NCBI RefSeq assembly: GCF_002002735.1
Contig: NZ_MUNY01000050.1
Location: 1 to 62,491 of the forward strand
Origin: Algoriphagus sp. A40
GTDB lineage: Bacteria; Bacteroidota; Bacteroidia; Cytophagales; Cyclobacteriaceae
Length of the DNA: 62,491 nucleotides
Reading direction: 5' to 3'
Positions 7,943 through 15,925 of the stretch are shown here, piece after piece. Within the stretch, counting starts at the first letter, position 1; every line of letters starts with the position of its first letter. The notes under the pieces are model-generated. The model had not been told where the DNA came from and did not search any database. It worked only from the letters and a program-made list of their open reading frames with translations. The translations under genes were made by a program, and so were the position numbers.

Positions 7943-10393
7943 TTAGTAGAATCTTACTTCACAGTCAGGATGGGAAGATTTGAAGGAGTCTACTGCCCTA
8001 CTCGTTAGATTGGTATTAAAGCAAGACAGTTTCTTGAGGTTAGACAAACCTTCCAGGGGTTTCAGGCTTCTGAGATTTGTACTTGCCACATCGAGTTCCT
8101 CGAGTGCAAGGAGTGGTTCCAGACCTTTGAGGGCCTTGAGGTTTGTACCTGAAATATTCAGTTTTTTCAAATGAATCAAATTACTGATTGGGGTCAAAGC
8201 CTCAATCCCGGTATTGGAAAGGTCAAGTTCCTCCAGCAAAGTAAGTCCTGAGAGCGGCAGGAAGTCGGTTACAGGCACCTGGGAGAGTTTGAGTTTGGTC
8301 AGCAAACTCATTCCGCCAAGAGGTGAAACAGAAGAAATCGGGGCATCAAACACTTCCAAAGTCCGCAGGTTCATAAACACGGTAAGTGGCTTCAGATCCT
8401 GGATGCTTACCCCATCAAACTTCAATTCAGATCTAGCTGTCAGTGAATGGAGCGCTTCGGTATCCGGGCTTTCACTGAGGGAGTATTGTTTTCGGAATAG
8501 GTCTTTCCACTCGGAGTCCAGTTCTTCCCACCAGGAATTGAGGTCCTCGGTTCTATAGACAATATTGATTTCCGGTTTTTGAATTACTATTTCCGGGACT
8601 TCTTCGGTCATCAAATCGGCTCCGTTGACATTGAGGTAAGTCAGGTTGGGCAAAGTAGCCACCTCTTTGACACTTTTGACTGGGCTGGATTCTACATCGA
8701 TGAATTCCAACAGTTCATTTTCCTTCAGTATGGCAAGGTCGGCCACCTGAGTATTTTTACCTGTCAACTTCACCAGGGTTTTCACTTCGCTCAAAGGAAG
8801 AAGATCTTCGATTGGGTTATTTGAGAAATCCAAAACAGCAAGATTTACAAAACGTGTGATAGGGATCAGGTTGTTGATTTGGGCTTGATCGAGATTGAGT
8901 TCGGTGAGCGTGACCGTCTGGGTCAAGGTTTCAATTCCCGGATTGTCAGTAGTGATCGCGGGGTTATTTTTTTTCAGTGCTTCTTTCCATTCAGAGGAAA
9001 GTCCGGACCACCAGCTTTCCAGGTCTTTTACGTGGTGAATGAGGAGGACAGTAGGCTTTCGTCTCACAAAAGAGTCAGCGGCCAATGCAGAGAGTTTGGT
9101 TTGATCCGCATCAACTTTTTTCAGGTTTGGAAGGGATTCCAAAGGGGAAATATCTGCCACCTGGCTTCCTGAAATATCCAAAGTTTCCAAATTGGCCAAA
9201 GAAGAAATTGGGGTGAGATCCTGAAGGTTGGATTGGGACAAATCCAGAGACTTGAGGGAAATCAATCCGGAAAGGGCGGTAAAGTTGATCATGTAATTAC
9301 CGCTAAGGCTCAAATTTTCAAGCTTATTGAGGTCCTTGATATTTTCAAGGTTATTGAATCCCGATTCAGGGAGATCGAGTTTAATCAGACTTTTGAATTC
9401 GTTTAGCACCGCAAAACTCATAATCGGAGTTTTTTCGGCTTTCAATGAAACCAGGCTTTTGAGGTTAAGCAATTGGGAAATATCCTCTATTCCAGTATTG
9501 GAAATATCCAGGTGCTTGAGTCGGTCTGAATATTTGATAACCTGGATATCTACGGTCGGGGTATTGGACAGGTTTAGGCTTTCTAAAAAAGTAACATTGG
9601 AAATAGGTGCTAAATCTGTAATGGCCGTATTGGAAATATCAATGACTTTAAGATCCCTGAGTTCGGATAGTGGTCCAAGGGAGGTGATGGCCCTGTTGCC
9701 GGAAATATTAAGAGAGTCGATACTGACAAAGCGATAGAGCCAGTCCAAGTCTGCCGAATCTGATTCTATCAGTGCAAATCTGTTTCTGAAATAGGATTTC
9801 CAGGGGCCATCCATCGTTCCCCACCAAGCGGTAAGTTCCTCATCCCGGCTGACCTTAGTCGTATAGACACTGACTATTTTCAGTTCCTGGGATTTTTCCT
9901 CCAAGTTGATTTCCACAAACCTAGGTTTGGTATTGGTGATTTTCTCACCTGAAATGGAGGTAGCATTGATGGTTCTGTCTAGGGAAGCGAGGAAAAAGAC
10001 TTCCCCGTTTTCTTTTTGGGCTGGCTTTACTTCCCTGATTTTAAATTTGAATTCGACGTTTTTATAGAAGAATTCAATGTCTTTGAGGTATGCGGTCACA
10101 TCCTTGTTGGTGACGACTTTACGGTCCAGTAAAAGGTCATCTTCGACCTGGACTTCGGCATCACGGAAGATCTTCAGGTAGCTTTCGCGAATGATGACAT
10201 CTTTATCTCTTGGGGAAGTTTCGGCGTTGCCCACGGTATTGAGCAAGTATTCGAGAAATCTCACCTGGTCCTCTACTTTTGCGGAAAACTCCTGAACCTG
10301 TTCTTTGGAATAGCCCTTGATGGTCTGGGCAGAAAGAGAAAGGTTAAGAAGAAAAAAAAAGCCTGTTAGCAGTAAATAGTTACTCCTGATCAT
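7943..10393 (-). CDS. Secreted leucine-rich-repeat protein with three W-W modules
   Basis: 816 residues with an N-terminal signal peptide ending near LSLSAQ (about residue 23) and no lipobox. Residues 30-185 form a non-LRR domain. Three units follow, each opening with a W-W-x6-W-K helix-like segment (W190-W191, W461-W462, W621-W622), then SDS22/internalin-type repeats with the pattern LxxLxxLxLSxTxIxDLxPL, for example DLSNTGIEALTPISNL. Repeats cover about 224-440, 497-600 and 655-816. Units one and three finish with an SF-x5-P cap near 441 and 803; unit two ends with a different P-containing strand. LRR domains of this type bind proteins or glycans; the partner is unknown. It is the last gene of a four-gene operon, overlaps the upstream gene by 14 bp and is followed by a terminator. 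The role of the W-W segment is not known to me. Confidence 0.85.
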   Translation of the reverse strand: MIRSNYLLLTGFFFLLNLSLSAQTIKGYSKEQVQEFSAKVEDQVRFLEYLLNTVGNAETSPRDKDVIIRESYLKIFRDAEVQVEDDLLLDRKVVTNKDVTAYLKDIEFFYKNVEFKFKIREVKPAQKENGEVFFLASLDRTINATSISGEKITNTKPRFVEINLEEKSQELKIVSVYTTKVSRDEELTAWWGTMDGPWKSYFRNRFALIESDSADLDWLYRFVSIDSLNISGNRAITSLGPLSELRDLKVIDISNTAITDLAPISNVTFLESLNLSNTPTVDIQVIKYSDRLKHLDISNTGIEDISQLLNLKSLVSLKAEKTPIMSFAVLNEFKSLIKLDLPESGFNNLENIKDLNKLENLSLSGNYMINFTALSGLISLKSLDLSQSNLQDLTPISSLANLETLDISGSQVADISPLESLPNLKKVDADQTKLSALAADSFVRRKPTVLLIHHVKDLESWWSGLSSEWKEALKKNNPAITTDNPGIETLTQTVTLTELNLDQAQINNLIPITRFVNLAVLDFSNNPIEDLLPLSEVKTLVKLTGKNTQVADLAILKENELLEFIDVESSPVKSVKEVATLPNLTYLNVNGADLMTEEVPEIVIQKPEINIVYRTEDLNSWWEELDSEWKDLFRKQYSLSESPDTEALHSLTARSELKFDGVSIQDLKPLTVFMNLRTLEVFDAPISSVSPLGGMSLLTKLKLSQVPVTDFLPLSGLTLLEELDLSNTGIEALTPISNLIHLKKLNISGTNLKALKGLEPLLALEELDVASTNLRSLKPLEGLSNLKKLSCFNTNLTSRAVDSFKSSHPDCEVRFY

Positions 10394-11219
10394 AAATGTA
10401 CTTGAGAATTGTCTCTTTGTCTCCGGGAGCCAGTCTGACCAAATTAGCGATCAGCCAACCTGTGTTGAATCCGGGGCGGTTGAATTGATTGACTTCGAAG
10501 TACCAGCCCTGGATTTGGAAGAAATGGAATTTCAAACCTGTGACTGTTTCAAACCGAAGGTTGTTTTGCTTCATTTCATACAAGAAGATTGCCAGATAAT
10601 CCGGTTTGTAGGAATTGGCAGTAAAAGATTCGGGCTGGTTGGAATCCTGAAATGCTCTTCTGAGATTCATAAAACCCAGTTCGTGGCTCAGGGGATGGAG
10701 AAAATCTTTTTGATCCCCAACCGGCTTGTTGAAGAGGGTTTTAAAAGGTTCGAAAATGACCTTGTCAATCACCCACTCATATCCGAGTCCTTCAGCCTGA
10801 ATTTTCATGATCAGGGTTACTTTTTCTCTTTTTCCTTTGAAAATGAAATCTGTTTCCACCTCCGCATACCAGCCTTCTCTGTGGAAATTGAGGTAATGAG
10901 GGTAAACTTCCGATAAGGTTGTCTGGATAAACTGATTTTTCAGGTCTGGGGAAACTGAAGAAGTCTGATTGTCGAAGAGGATATTCAAAAATCCTTTTCG
11001 AAGGGGAATATTTCTGTAAAGCGAATCTTCGGGATAAAAGCGGACTGTTCCGTCTACGGACTCTTCCCCATTGAATCTTCTAAAAAATTGGTTGAGTTGC
11101 TTGGTTGAAGCTGCAAATCTGCCGTCATCCTTAATAGTTCCGGGGCCGCCTAAGCCCTGCCCCGGAACATTGAAGATGATTGCGGAAAAAAACGCAATAA
11201 TCAGAAAGGTTTTTCTCAT
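10380..11219 (-). CDS. Exported protein of unknown function
   Basis: 279 residues with a signal peptide (MRKTFLIIAFFSAIIFNVPG, cleavage near residue 20) and a soluble, strand-rich remainder. Two segments look alike: one around YLNFHREGWYAEVETDFIF and one around LRFETVTGLKFHFFQIQGWYFEVN, both ending in a GWYxEV-type strand, so the protein may contain two related half-domains. No family is recognised. Its start codon overlaps the stop of the preceding gene (ATGA at 11216-11219) and its 3' end overlaps the LRR gene by 14 bp, so the three products are probably translationally coupled. A periplasmic or surface partner of the LRR protein is a reasonable inference and nothing more. Confidence 0.75.
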   Translation of the reverse strand: MRKTFLIIAFFSAIIFNVPGQGLGGPGTIKDDGRFAASTKQLNQFFRRFNGEESVDGTVRFYPEDSLYRNIPLRKGFLNILFDNQTSSVSPDLKNQFIQTTLSEVYPHYLNFHREGWYAEVETDFIFKGKREKVTLIMKIQAEGLGYEWVIDKVIFEPFKTLFNKPVGDQKDFLHPLSHELGFMNLRRAFQDSNQPESFTANSYKPDYLAIFLYEMKQNNLRFETVTGLKFHFFQIQGWYFEVNQFNRPGFNTGWLIANLVRLAPGDKETILKYIYDQE

Positions 11220-11791
11220 GCTGAGGTTTCAGTCACTCTTACATCACCTAGCATGACGTCCCAAAATTCGATCGTACGACCGGCAATTTGAGTTTGCTTT
11301 TTCTCCACGTAGATGGTAATGTCTTTTTTGGTAGTGTCTTTATAGTTCATGCCAGTTTCGATGGATGTACCTTCAAAACGCTGATAGACAGTAATCACAC
11401 CCACATATCGGCCATCAGGCTGTCTTTCCAGATCAGAGATGTACTGGATATCGTACCAGGTGATGTTTACACGGTCATAGTTAAGGGCCATCAGACGCTC
11501 AAAGTATCTTCTTACTTTGTAGTAAGCGATTTCCTGAGTGTTGATAGAGGAAACTCCCATTTCAGCACCCGGAGCGAAAAGCTCTTCAGCTCTATCCATA
11601 ACGCGGTTAGCTTCGGAGAATTGTGTCTCTTTGCTGCCGATGATGGAAACATATTTAGAAAGATCCTTTACTTTTTCCAAAGCAAGGGAATCGATGGCCT
11701 GCTTGCGAGCAGGGCTGATATTATCCTGAGCCATTACTGCTACAGAAGCAGAAAGGAACAATCCCAAGAAGAGAATAAATTTATTGTTCAT
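11216..11791 (-). CDS. Small exported protein of unknown function
   Basis: 191 residues with a clear signal peptide (FILFLGLFLSASVAVMAQ, cleavage near residue 22). The mature part has a helical start (ARKQAIDSLALEKVKDLSKYVS) and then alternating strands such as YVGVITVYQRFEG and KDITIYVEKKQ, which could be an NTF2-like or lipocalin-like fold; I cannot decide between them. Second gene of the operon, 26 bp after the lipoprotein gene and overlapping the next gene by 4 bp. No catalytic motif is visible. Confidence 0.75.
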   Translation of the reverse strand: MNNKFILFLGLFLSASVAVMAQDNISPARKQAIDSLALEKVKDLSKYVSIIGSKETQFSEANRVMDRAEELFAPGAEMGVSSINTQEIAYYKVRRYFERLMALNYDRVNITWYDIQYISDLERQPDGRYVGVITVYQRFEGTSIETGMNYKDTTKKDITIYVEKKQTQIAGRTIEFWDVMLGDVRVTETSA

Positions 11792-11817
11792 GTGAATTAA
11801 GATTTGCGAGGTGATAA

Positions 11818-12288
11818 TTACTTTCTTCTCAGTTCCAATTCAGACACTTTGCCATTGGCATCCATTCTGATATCAGAGATGTAGTTGAGATTTTTCTTGG
11901 TGTCTTTCAGGTAATCCAGGTATTTCTTGATGGTGGTCGGCTCATCGTAATCTTTGATTCCGTTTTCCTCATGGATTACGATCAAAACCGGAGTTTCCTG
12001 GTTGGAGAACATTCCAAGAGTTTCCTGGATAGACTGGTTTGCTGAATTTGCATTACCTGCGGCTGCGACAGCGTTGAAGTAATTCTCAAGCTTTTCTGCA
12101 GCCACTTCTTCAGCTGATCTGGCTGGAGCTTGTGGAGGAGCTTGTTGAACTACCTGTTCCTGTGGAGCAGGGGTTGGTGCAGGTTGTACTGCTTTCTTTT
12201 TGCTTTTACAGGCACCCATTGCCAACATGGCGAAAAGTGCCAGGAACAGGGTTTTTCTGAGAGAAAAAGCGAACAAGGACTGTTTCAT
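11818..12288 (-). CDS. Small lipoprotein, first gene of LRR operon
   Basis: 156 residues. The N-terminus has basic residues, a hydrophobic stretch and a lipobox-like AMGAC, so Cys27 is the likely lipidation site; KSKKK directly follows. A proline/alanine/glutamine-rich linker (about 34-56) leads to a small domain with VLIVIHEENGIKDYDEP and LNYISDIRMDANGKVSELEL. Family not recognised. The linker suggests a domain held away from the membrane. It lies just downstream of the candidate promoter at 12357-12390 and probably begins the operon that ends with the LRR protein. Confidence 0.8.
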   Translation of the reverse strand: MKQSLFAFSLRKTLFLALFAMLAMGACKSKKKAVQPAPTPAPQEQVVQQAPPQAPARSAEEVAAEKLENYFNAVAAAGNANSANQSIQETLGMFSNQETPVLIVIHEENGIKDYDEPTTIKKYLDYLKDTKKNLNYISDIRMDANGKVSELELRRK

Positions 12289-12356
12289 CTTTTAAATAAA
12301 TTAGGTTTTTAAGAGTGTAACTACTGATTGCCGAATTGAGGCGATTAATTTGCGTG

Positions 12357-12390
12357 CAAAGTAAATAAAAACTACCCACTTTAGGACAAA
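12357..12390 (-). promoter_or_regulatory. Candidate promoter of the LRR operon
   Basis: On the minus strand TTTG at 12390-12387 and TTACTTTG at 12364-12357 are separated by 22 bases. This is close to the Bacteroidota -33/-7 arrangement (TTTG, about 20 bases, TAnnTTTG), with one mismatch in the -7 box. The predicted start site is near 12350, leaving a leader of about 60 nt before the lipoprotein gene. Confidence 0.5.
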
Positions 12391-12599
12391 CCTTGTTCCT
12401 AAACGGTGCCGTTATTTTATGTAAAGGTTAAAATTCTTTAATTGTGAAGGTTAAAAAGTAATCCCAGCGAAAAAAAGAACTGGAAAAACACTGAAACACG
12501 GAATTGTTACAAGAATTTGAAATTGAAAAATATCCTGTGGGTTTGCATTTACTTAAGAAATTCTCAAATAAAATGGCTCCAAAAACACAACTAAGCCAG

Positions 12600-12647
12600 T
12601 AAAACATCCAAAAAATACCCTATATAGGGTATTTTTTGGATGTTTTA
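12600..12647. promoter_or_regulatory. 48-bp perfect palindrome with ATACCC-N6-GGGTAT core
   Basis: Each base from 12600 pairs with its counterpart out to 12647: the left arm runs TAAAACATCC, six A, TACCCTAT and the right arm is its exact complement. The core shares AAAAAATACCC-N6-GGGTAT with the palindrome at 7208-7225. A weak -7-like box (CATCTTTG, 12655) lies about 31 bp from the centre, the same offset as at 7247. The flanking A/T runs would equally suit a bidirectional terminator. Nothing else between 12391 and 12599 looks like a gene. Confidence 0.5.
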
Positions 12648-12687
12648 AATACCTCATCTTTGGAAAGTGTTAAGTTTTAAATCAAAT

Positions 12688-12718
12688 AAAAGGCTCTCGG
12701 TTTCCGGGGGCTTTTTTT
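12688..12718 (+). terminator. Hairpin terminator
   Basis: AAAGGCTCTCGG, a four-base loop, then CCGGGGGC and seven T; the stem includes two G-U pairs. It would end a plus-strand transcript, although no plus-strand gene lies between 12288 and here. On the minus strand it also has a short T-run. Confidence 0.65.
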
Positions 12719-12825
12719 CTTTCAAGCTACGAACCTGCAGAGTGGTCAAATATTATATTCTGTGTTCGGAAGCTATTTGCCCTGATTGCAATCGGGGGTA
12801 TGAAAAAAGATTCATGCAATTGCGG

Positions 12826-13667
12826 TGTGGGATATAGCCAGATCCTCTTCCATCTTGGGCTAAAGCCCGGGTGATTTAGGGGGATTTTTGAAGGAATGGG
12901 CTAAAGCCACATTCCAATTCAATTGGATGAATTCTAAACTCGGTAGGAATGGGTTAAAGCCACATTCCTATTCAAATGGTTGGATAATGGGTGCAGGACA
13001 TGAAAAAATGGAATTAGCCAGATCCTATTGGTTTCCGGAGTCATTTTTCAACCTTGGGCTAAAGCCCCGGTGATTTAGGGGGATTTTTGAAGGAATGGGC
13101 TAAAGCCACATTCCAATTCAATTGGATGAATTCTAAACTCGGTAGGAATGGGTTAAAGCCACATTCCAATTCAATTGATTGGATAATGGGTGTAGGACAT
13201 GAAAAAAATGGAATTAGCCAGATCCTATAGCTTTCCGAAGTCATTTTTCAACCTTGGGCTAAAGCCCCGGTGATTTAGGGGGATTTTTGAAGGAATGGGC
13301 TAAAGCCACATTCCAATTCAATTGGATGAATTCTAAACTCGGTAGGAATGGGTTAAAGCCACATTCCAATTCAATTGATTGGATAATGGGTGTAGGACAT
13401 GAAAAAATGGAATTAGCCAGATTCTATAGCTTTCCGGAGTCATTTTTCAACCTTGGGCTAAAGCCCCGGTGATTAAGGGGGATTTTTGAAGGAATGGGCT
13501 AAAGCCACATTCCTATTCAAATGGTTGGATAATAGATATAGGCCATGAAAAAATGGAATTAGCCAGATTCTATAGCTTTCCGGAGTCATTTTTCAACCTT
13601 GGGCTAAAGCCCCGGTGATGAAGGGGAATTCTTGGAGGAATGGGCTAAAGCCACATTCCTATTCAAA
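12826..13667. repeat. About 200-bp tandem repeats carrying GGCTAAAGCC palindromes
   Basis: Units start (ACCTTGGGCTAAAGCC) at 13051, 13251, 13450 and 13596, with a variant first copy at 12851, giving periods of 200, 200, 199 and 146 bp; the short unit has lost one internal block. Each full unit holds three hairpin cores: TTGGGCTAAAGCCC, GGAATGGGCTAAAGCCACATTCC-type and GGAATGGGTTAAAGCC-type. They alternate with AATTCAATTG sequence and a GGAATTAGCCAGATCC block. Near-identical 61-codon frames on either strand arise purely from the repeat. It resembles clustered extragenic palindromes of Bacteroidota, but no associated transposase is present in the window. Confidence 0.95.
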
Positions 13668-13668
13668 C

Positions 13669-13697
13669 AAAAAAGGCTCCCAATTTCTCGGAAGCCC
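13669..13697 (-). terminator. Terminator at the end of the polysaccharide cluster
   Basis: On the minus strand GGGCTTCC, eight bases, GGGAGCC and six T form a canonical hairpin terminator (one G-U pair) about 45 nt past the stop codon of the last polysaccharide gene. A second inverted repeat, CTGTCAAA/TTTGACAG, spans that gene's stop codon but has no T-run. Confidence 0.75.
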
Positions 13698-13741
13698 ATT
13701 ATCAAAGGCATTGGCCAAAAGCAAAAGCTATAACCTTCCTG

Positions 13742-14701
13742 TCAAACTTCCTTTGACAGGAGTTCTATGACATACTTTGCCTGTGCTTCCGGAGTACAGA
13801 ATTGGTCGAAATAAGCTTTTCCACCAAGTGATACTTTTTTATGGTAATCAGGGTTTTCCAAGGCTTTATTCAAAACGGTTGTATACTCAATAGAATCGCT
13901 AATAAAATGAATTTGTTCTTTGTCCTCCGGCAGAACCGGAAGATCAATTGCAAAAGGAAAAGAGAGAACAAATGCACTGAAGTTCCAATATTCAGCCAGT
14001 CTCCAACTTACAGCCCCAAGGACAGCAGGATTGTTGAGGGAAACCAGGGATTTGGCGCTCAATTCAGAAAATTTCTTGGGCGGGTATTTTACCTTATTGA
14101 GCTCTTCGTCATAGCCAAAATTATTTCCATCGGATCTCGGAATAAATCCCCCTTCAAACTCGATTCCCGGATGTTGTTTGCAGGCACGGATAAACTCAGC
14201 CCTGATCTGATTGGCCCAAGGTTCTTTTTTCCAAGTACTTCCAGAGAAGAAAACATAATTCCCATGTTGATACCTATCCCCCTCATTGGTATAAACAGGC
14301 CGTGATCTCATCACATAAATCTCCCTAGCCAGGTCCTTGGGAGTAAGTTTTCGAATCAGATCAAACCCAAATAACCTCAAATACAAGGGAATAATATTCA
14401 CAGGATAATGCGGGAAAAGCGGGCGGACTTTCTTTTGGTTGTAAGAATTCTGGTCAAGCAGTTTGTTTGTCGCAAAGTACAAATCCGCATAATCGTAGAG
14501 TTCCTGATTGACACCTACCGGATCATGGTTATCAATTACACCGATTTTGCCACCGTATCGGAAAACTATAAATCCCCTGTTATTGAATTTTTCAAATTTC
14601 AACTCTGGCTTATAGACAAGTTTGTGAGTCCTATAAAAGCCCAACAAATAGTAAGAAGAATAAAAATTGGGGATATTCAGTATTTCAATGTTCGCTTGCA
14701 T
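13742..14701 (-). CDS. Probable GT-B glycosyltransferase
   Basis: 319 residues without signal peptide. The C-terminal half resembles the donor-binding half of GT1/GT4-like transferases: a segment SWRLAEYWNFSAFVLS stands where these enzymes have the E-x7-E helix, followed by an IHFISDSIEYTTVL block and a closing helix ending AQAKYVIELL, as in CgeB/exostosin-like proteins. The N-terminal half (IGVIDNHDPVGVNQELYDYADLYFATNK) suits an acceptor domain. Start codon at 14701; no overlap with neighbours. It is the terminal gene of the polysaccharide region, separated from the formyltransferase gene by 341 bp, so it may have its own promoter, though none was identified. Substrate unknown. Confidence 0.65.
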   Translation of the reverse strand: MQANIEILNIPNFYSSYYLLGFYRTHKLVYKPELKFEKFNNRGFIVFRYGGKIGVIDNHDPVGVNQELYDYADLYFATNKLLDQNSYNQKKVRPLFPHYPVNIIPLYLRLFGFDLIRKLTPKDLAREIYVMRSRPVYTNEGDRYQHGNYVFFSGSTWKKEPWANQIRAEFIRACKQHPGIEFEGGFIPRSDGNNFGYDEELNKVKYPPKKFSELSAKSLVSLNNPAVLGAVSWRLAEYWNFSAFVLSFPFAIDLPVLPEDKEQIHFISDSIEYTTVLNKALENPDYHKKVSLGGKAYFDQFCTPEAQAKYVIELLSKEV

Positions 14702-15042
14702 CGGTCGATTTACTTTTTACTATTTATGATTATTCGCTTATCTGCAATTGGAACTTATTCGAACTTCCTGCTCGCAGATAAATCGCCCACAGACCACAGC
14801 CGACAGCAGCTCTGAAAAGACCCAAAACTTGCCAGTATTTGGTTAGTTGCAATAAAGCGGATAATCAGATTACTAATGATGGTTATCCGCTAATCTGCTA
14901 GTTGGCGAAAATTCTGTTGATTTTGGGTTGGAAGACAGATACTTCGACGGGCTCAGGACAAGGGACCGAAGAAGTGGAATTATTGTCTTTCATGCTAGAT
15001 TTTAGACTCTTGTCCCTGTTAATTTTAGGGAAAACAGGGAAC
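14702..15042. other. Intergenic region with partial extragenic repeats
   Basis: No credible gene. It contains nested inverted repeats (AGCGGATAA at 14856 against TTATCCGCT at 14883; CAGATTA at 14866 against TAATCTG at 14891). A related sequence, TTATTCGCTTATCTGC, lies near 14730. A fragment ACTTCGACGGGCTCAGGA at about 14941 resembles the dispersed word of the 6050-7130 island. It separates two minus-strand polysaccharide genes; no promoter box was found. Confidence 0.6.
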
Positions 15043-15858
15043 TCAGCTATAACTAAATTCTGTAGCTGTATATTCTCCGTCTGAAAAATTCAGCACTTTC
15101 CCCTCAGTTTTCCCGGGAATTCCAGCCCAAATCAAGCATTTCGAATCCCCTTCCATCAGAAAAGCACCGGGATAGGGATGGGTGGTTGCCCGGACCATGC
15201 AATCGACTTCTGCAACAGTCATGTGGGCAAAAAGCTGACCATCTGCAGGGGTACGTCCTTCCCAAGTGGAAGCTTTGCTTTCATCCTGTGTCCGGCCCAC
15301 GATGCTATCTGCCAGCAATTTGGGCCAAATTTGTCTTACAAGGCCAACATGGGCGTCGTTTACCTTTTGGTATAAAATAGTGGCTGTTTCTGTGGAAGAA
15401 AGTGGGATTTCAAACTGATCGAGAATTGGGCCGGTGTCAACTCCCTCATCCATTTTGAAGAAGGTTACTCCAGTTTTGTCCAAACCTTTGAGGATTGCCC
15501 ATGGAACAGCAGCACGCCCACGACCTGTGGGCAGCAGTGTAGGGTGGGCACCAATGATTCCCTTGTATGGAATTTTAAGCAATTCAGGAGAAGCTATTTG
15601 TGACCAGCCAATAATAAACAGCCAGTCAATCTGGTATTCTTTTAGGACCTCTGCTACATCGGAATCATTGATGTGATTGAGTTTGTAGAGGGGTGTATTT
15701 GTTTGCTTTGCAATTTCATCCAAATAAATCCTGCCAGACTTCTTTTTAGCCTTGTGATCGTGTAGGGTCAGGAATAGGTCAAAGTGTCCTCCGTCAGCAA
15801 CAATGGCTTCGATGCAGGAAAGACCGATTTGGACGCAAGTGCAGAAAGCTATTTTCAT
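15043..15858 (-). CDS. Sugar N-formyltransferase-like protein (Fmt family)
   Basis: 271 residues of the methionyl-tRNA formyltransferase fold, which transfers formyl from N10-formyl-tetrahydrofolate. Visible are the signature HPTLLPTGRGRA (from His105), GVDTGPIL with Asp141, and the C-terminal GRTPADG segment. In canonical members an Asn stands two residues before the His; here that position is Gly103 (GAHP). The protein sits in a polysaccharide operon beside a sugar transferase and a de-N-acetylase, so a role in N-formylating an amino sugar, as in Gram-negative O-antigens, is more likely than tRNA formylation. It lies 67 bp after the PglC-type gene. Which sugar is modified is unknown. Confidence 0.8.
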   Translation of the reverse strand: MKIAFCTCVQIGLSCIEAIVADGGHFDLFLTLHDHKAKKKSGRIYLDEIAKQTNTPLYKLNHINDSDVAEVLKEYQIDWLFIIGWSQIASPELLKIPYKGIIGAHPTLLPTGRGRAAVPWAILKGLDKTGVTFFKMDEGVDTGPILDQFEIPLSSTETATILYQKVNDAHVGLVRQIWPKLLADSIVGRTQDESKASTWEGRTPADGQLFAHMTVAEVDCMVRATTHPYPGAFLMEGDSKCLIWAGIPGKTEGKVLNFSDGEYTATEFSYS

Positions 15859-15925
15859 GTTTAGTATTGATTTTTTATGGCTACTTGAGAAAACTTAGAG
15901 GATTCATCAGGAAGCAATCCCCTAA

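Noticed and set aside
12888..13472. 61-codon frames on both strands with near-identical translations (for example starting MKEWAKATFQFNW)
   Set aside because: They recur exactly with the 200-bp repeat, contain the hairpin cores, and have no start context. They are by-products of the repeat.
12826..13667. CRISPR array
   Set aside because: Units are 146-200 bp and repeated as a whole; there are no unique spacers between short constant repeats and no cas genes nearby.
13738..13758. Hairpin CTGTCAAA/TTTGACAG as terminator
   Set aside because: It spans the stop codon of the last glycosyltransferase gene and has no T-run; the hairpin at 13669-13697 is the better terminator.
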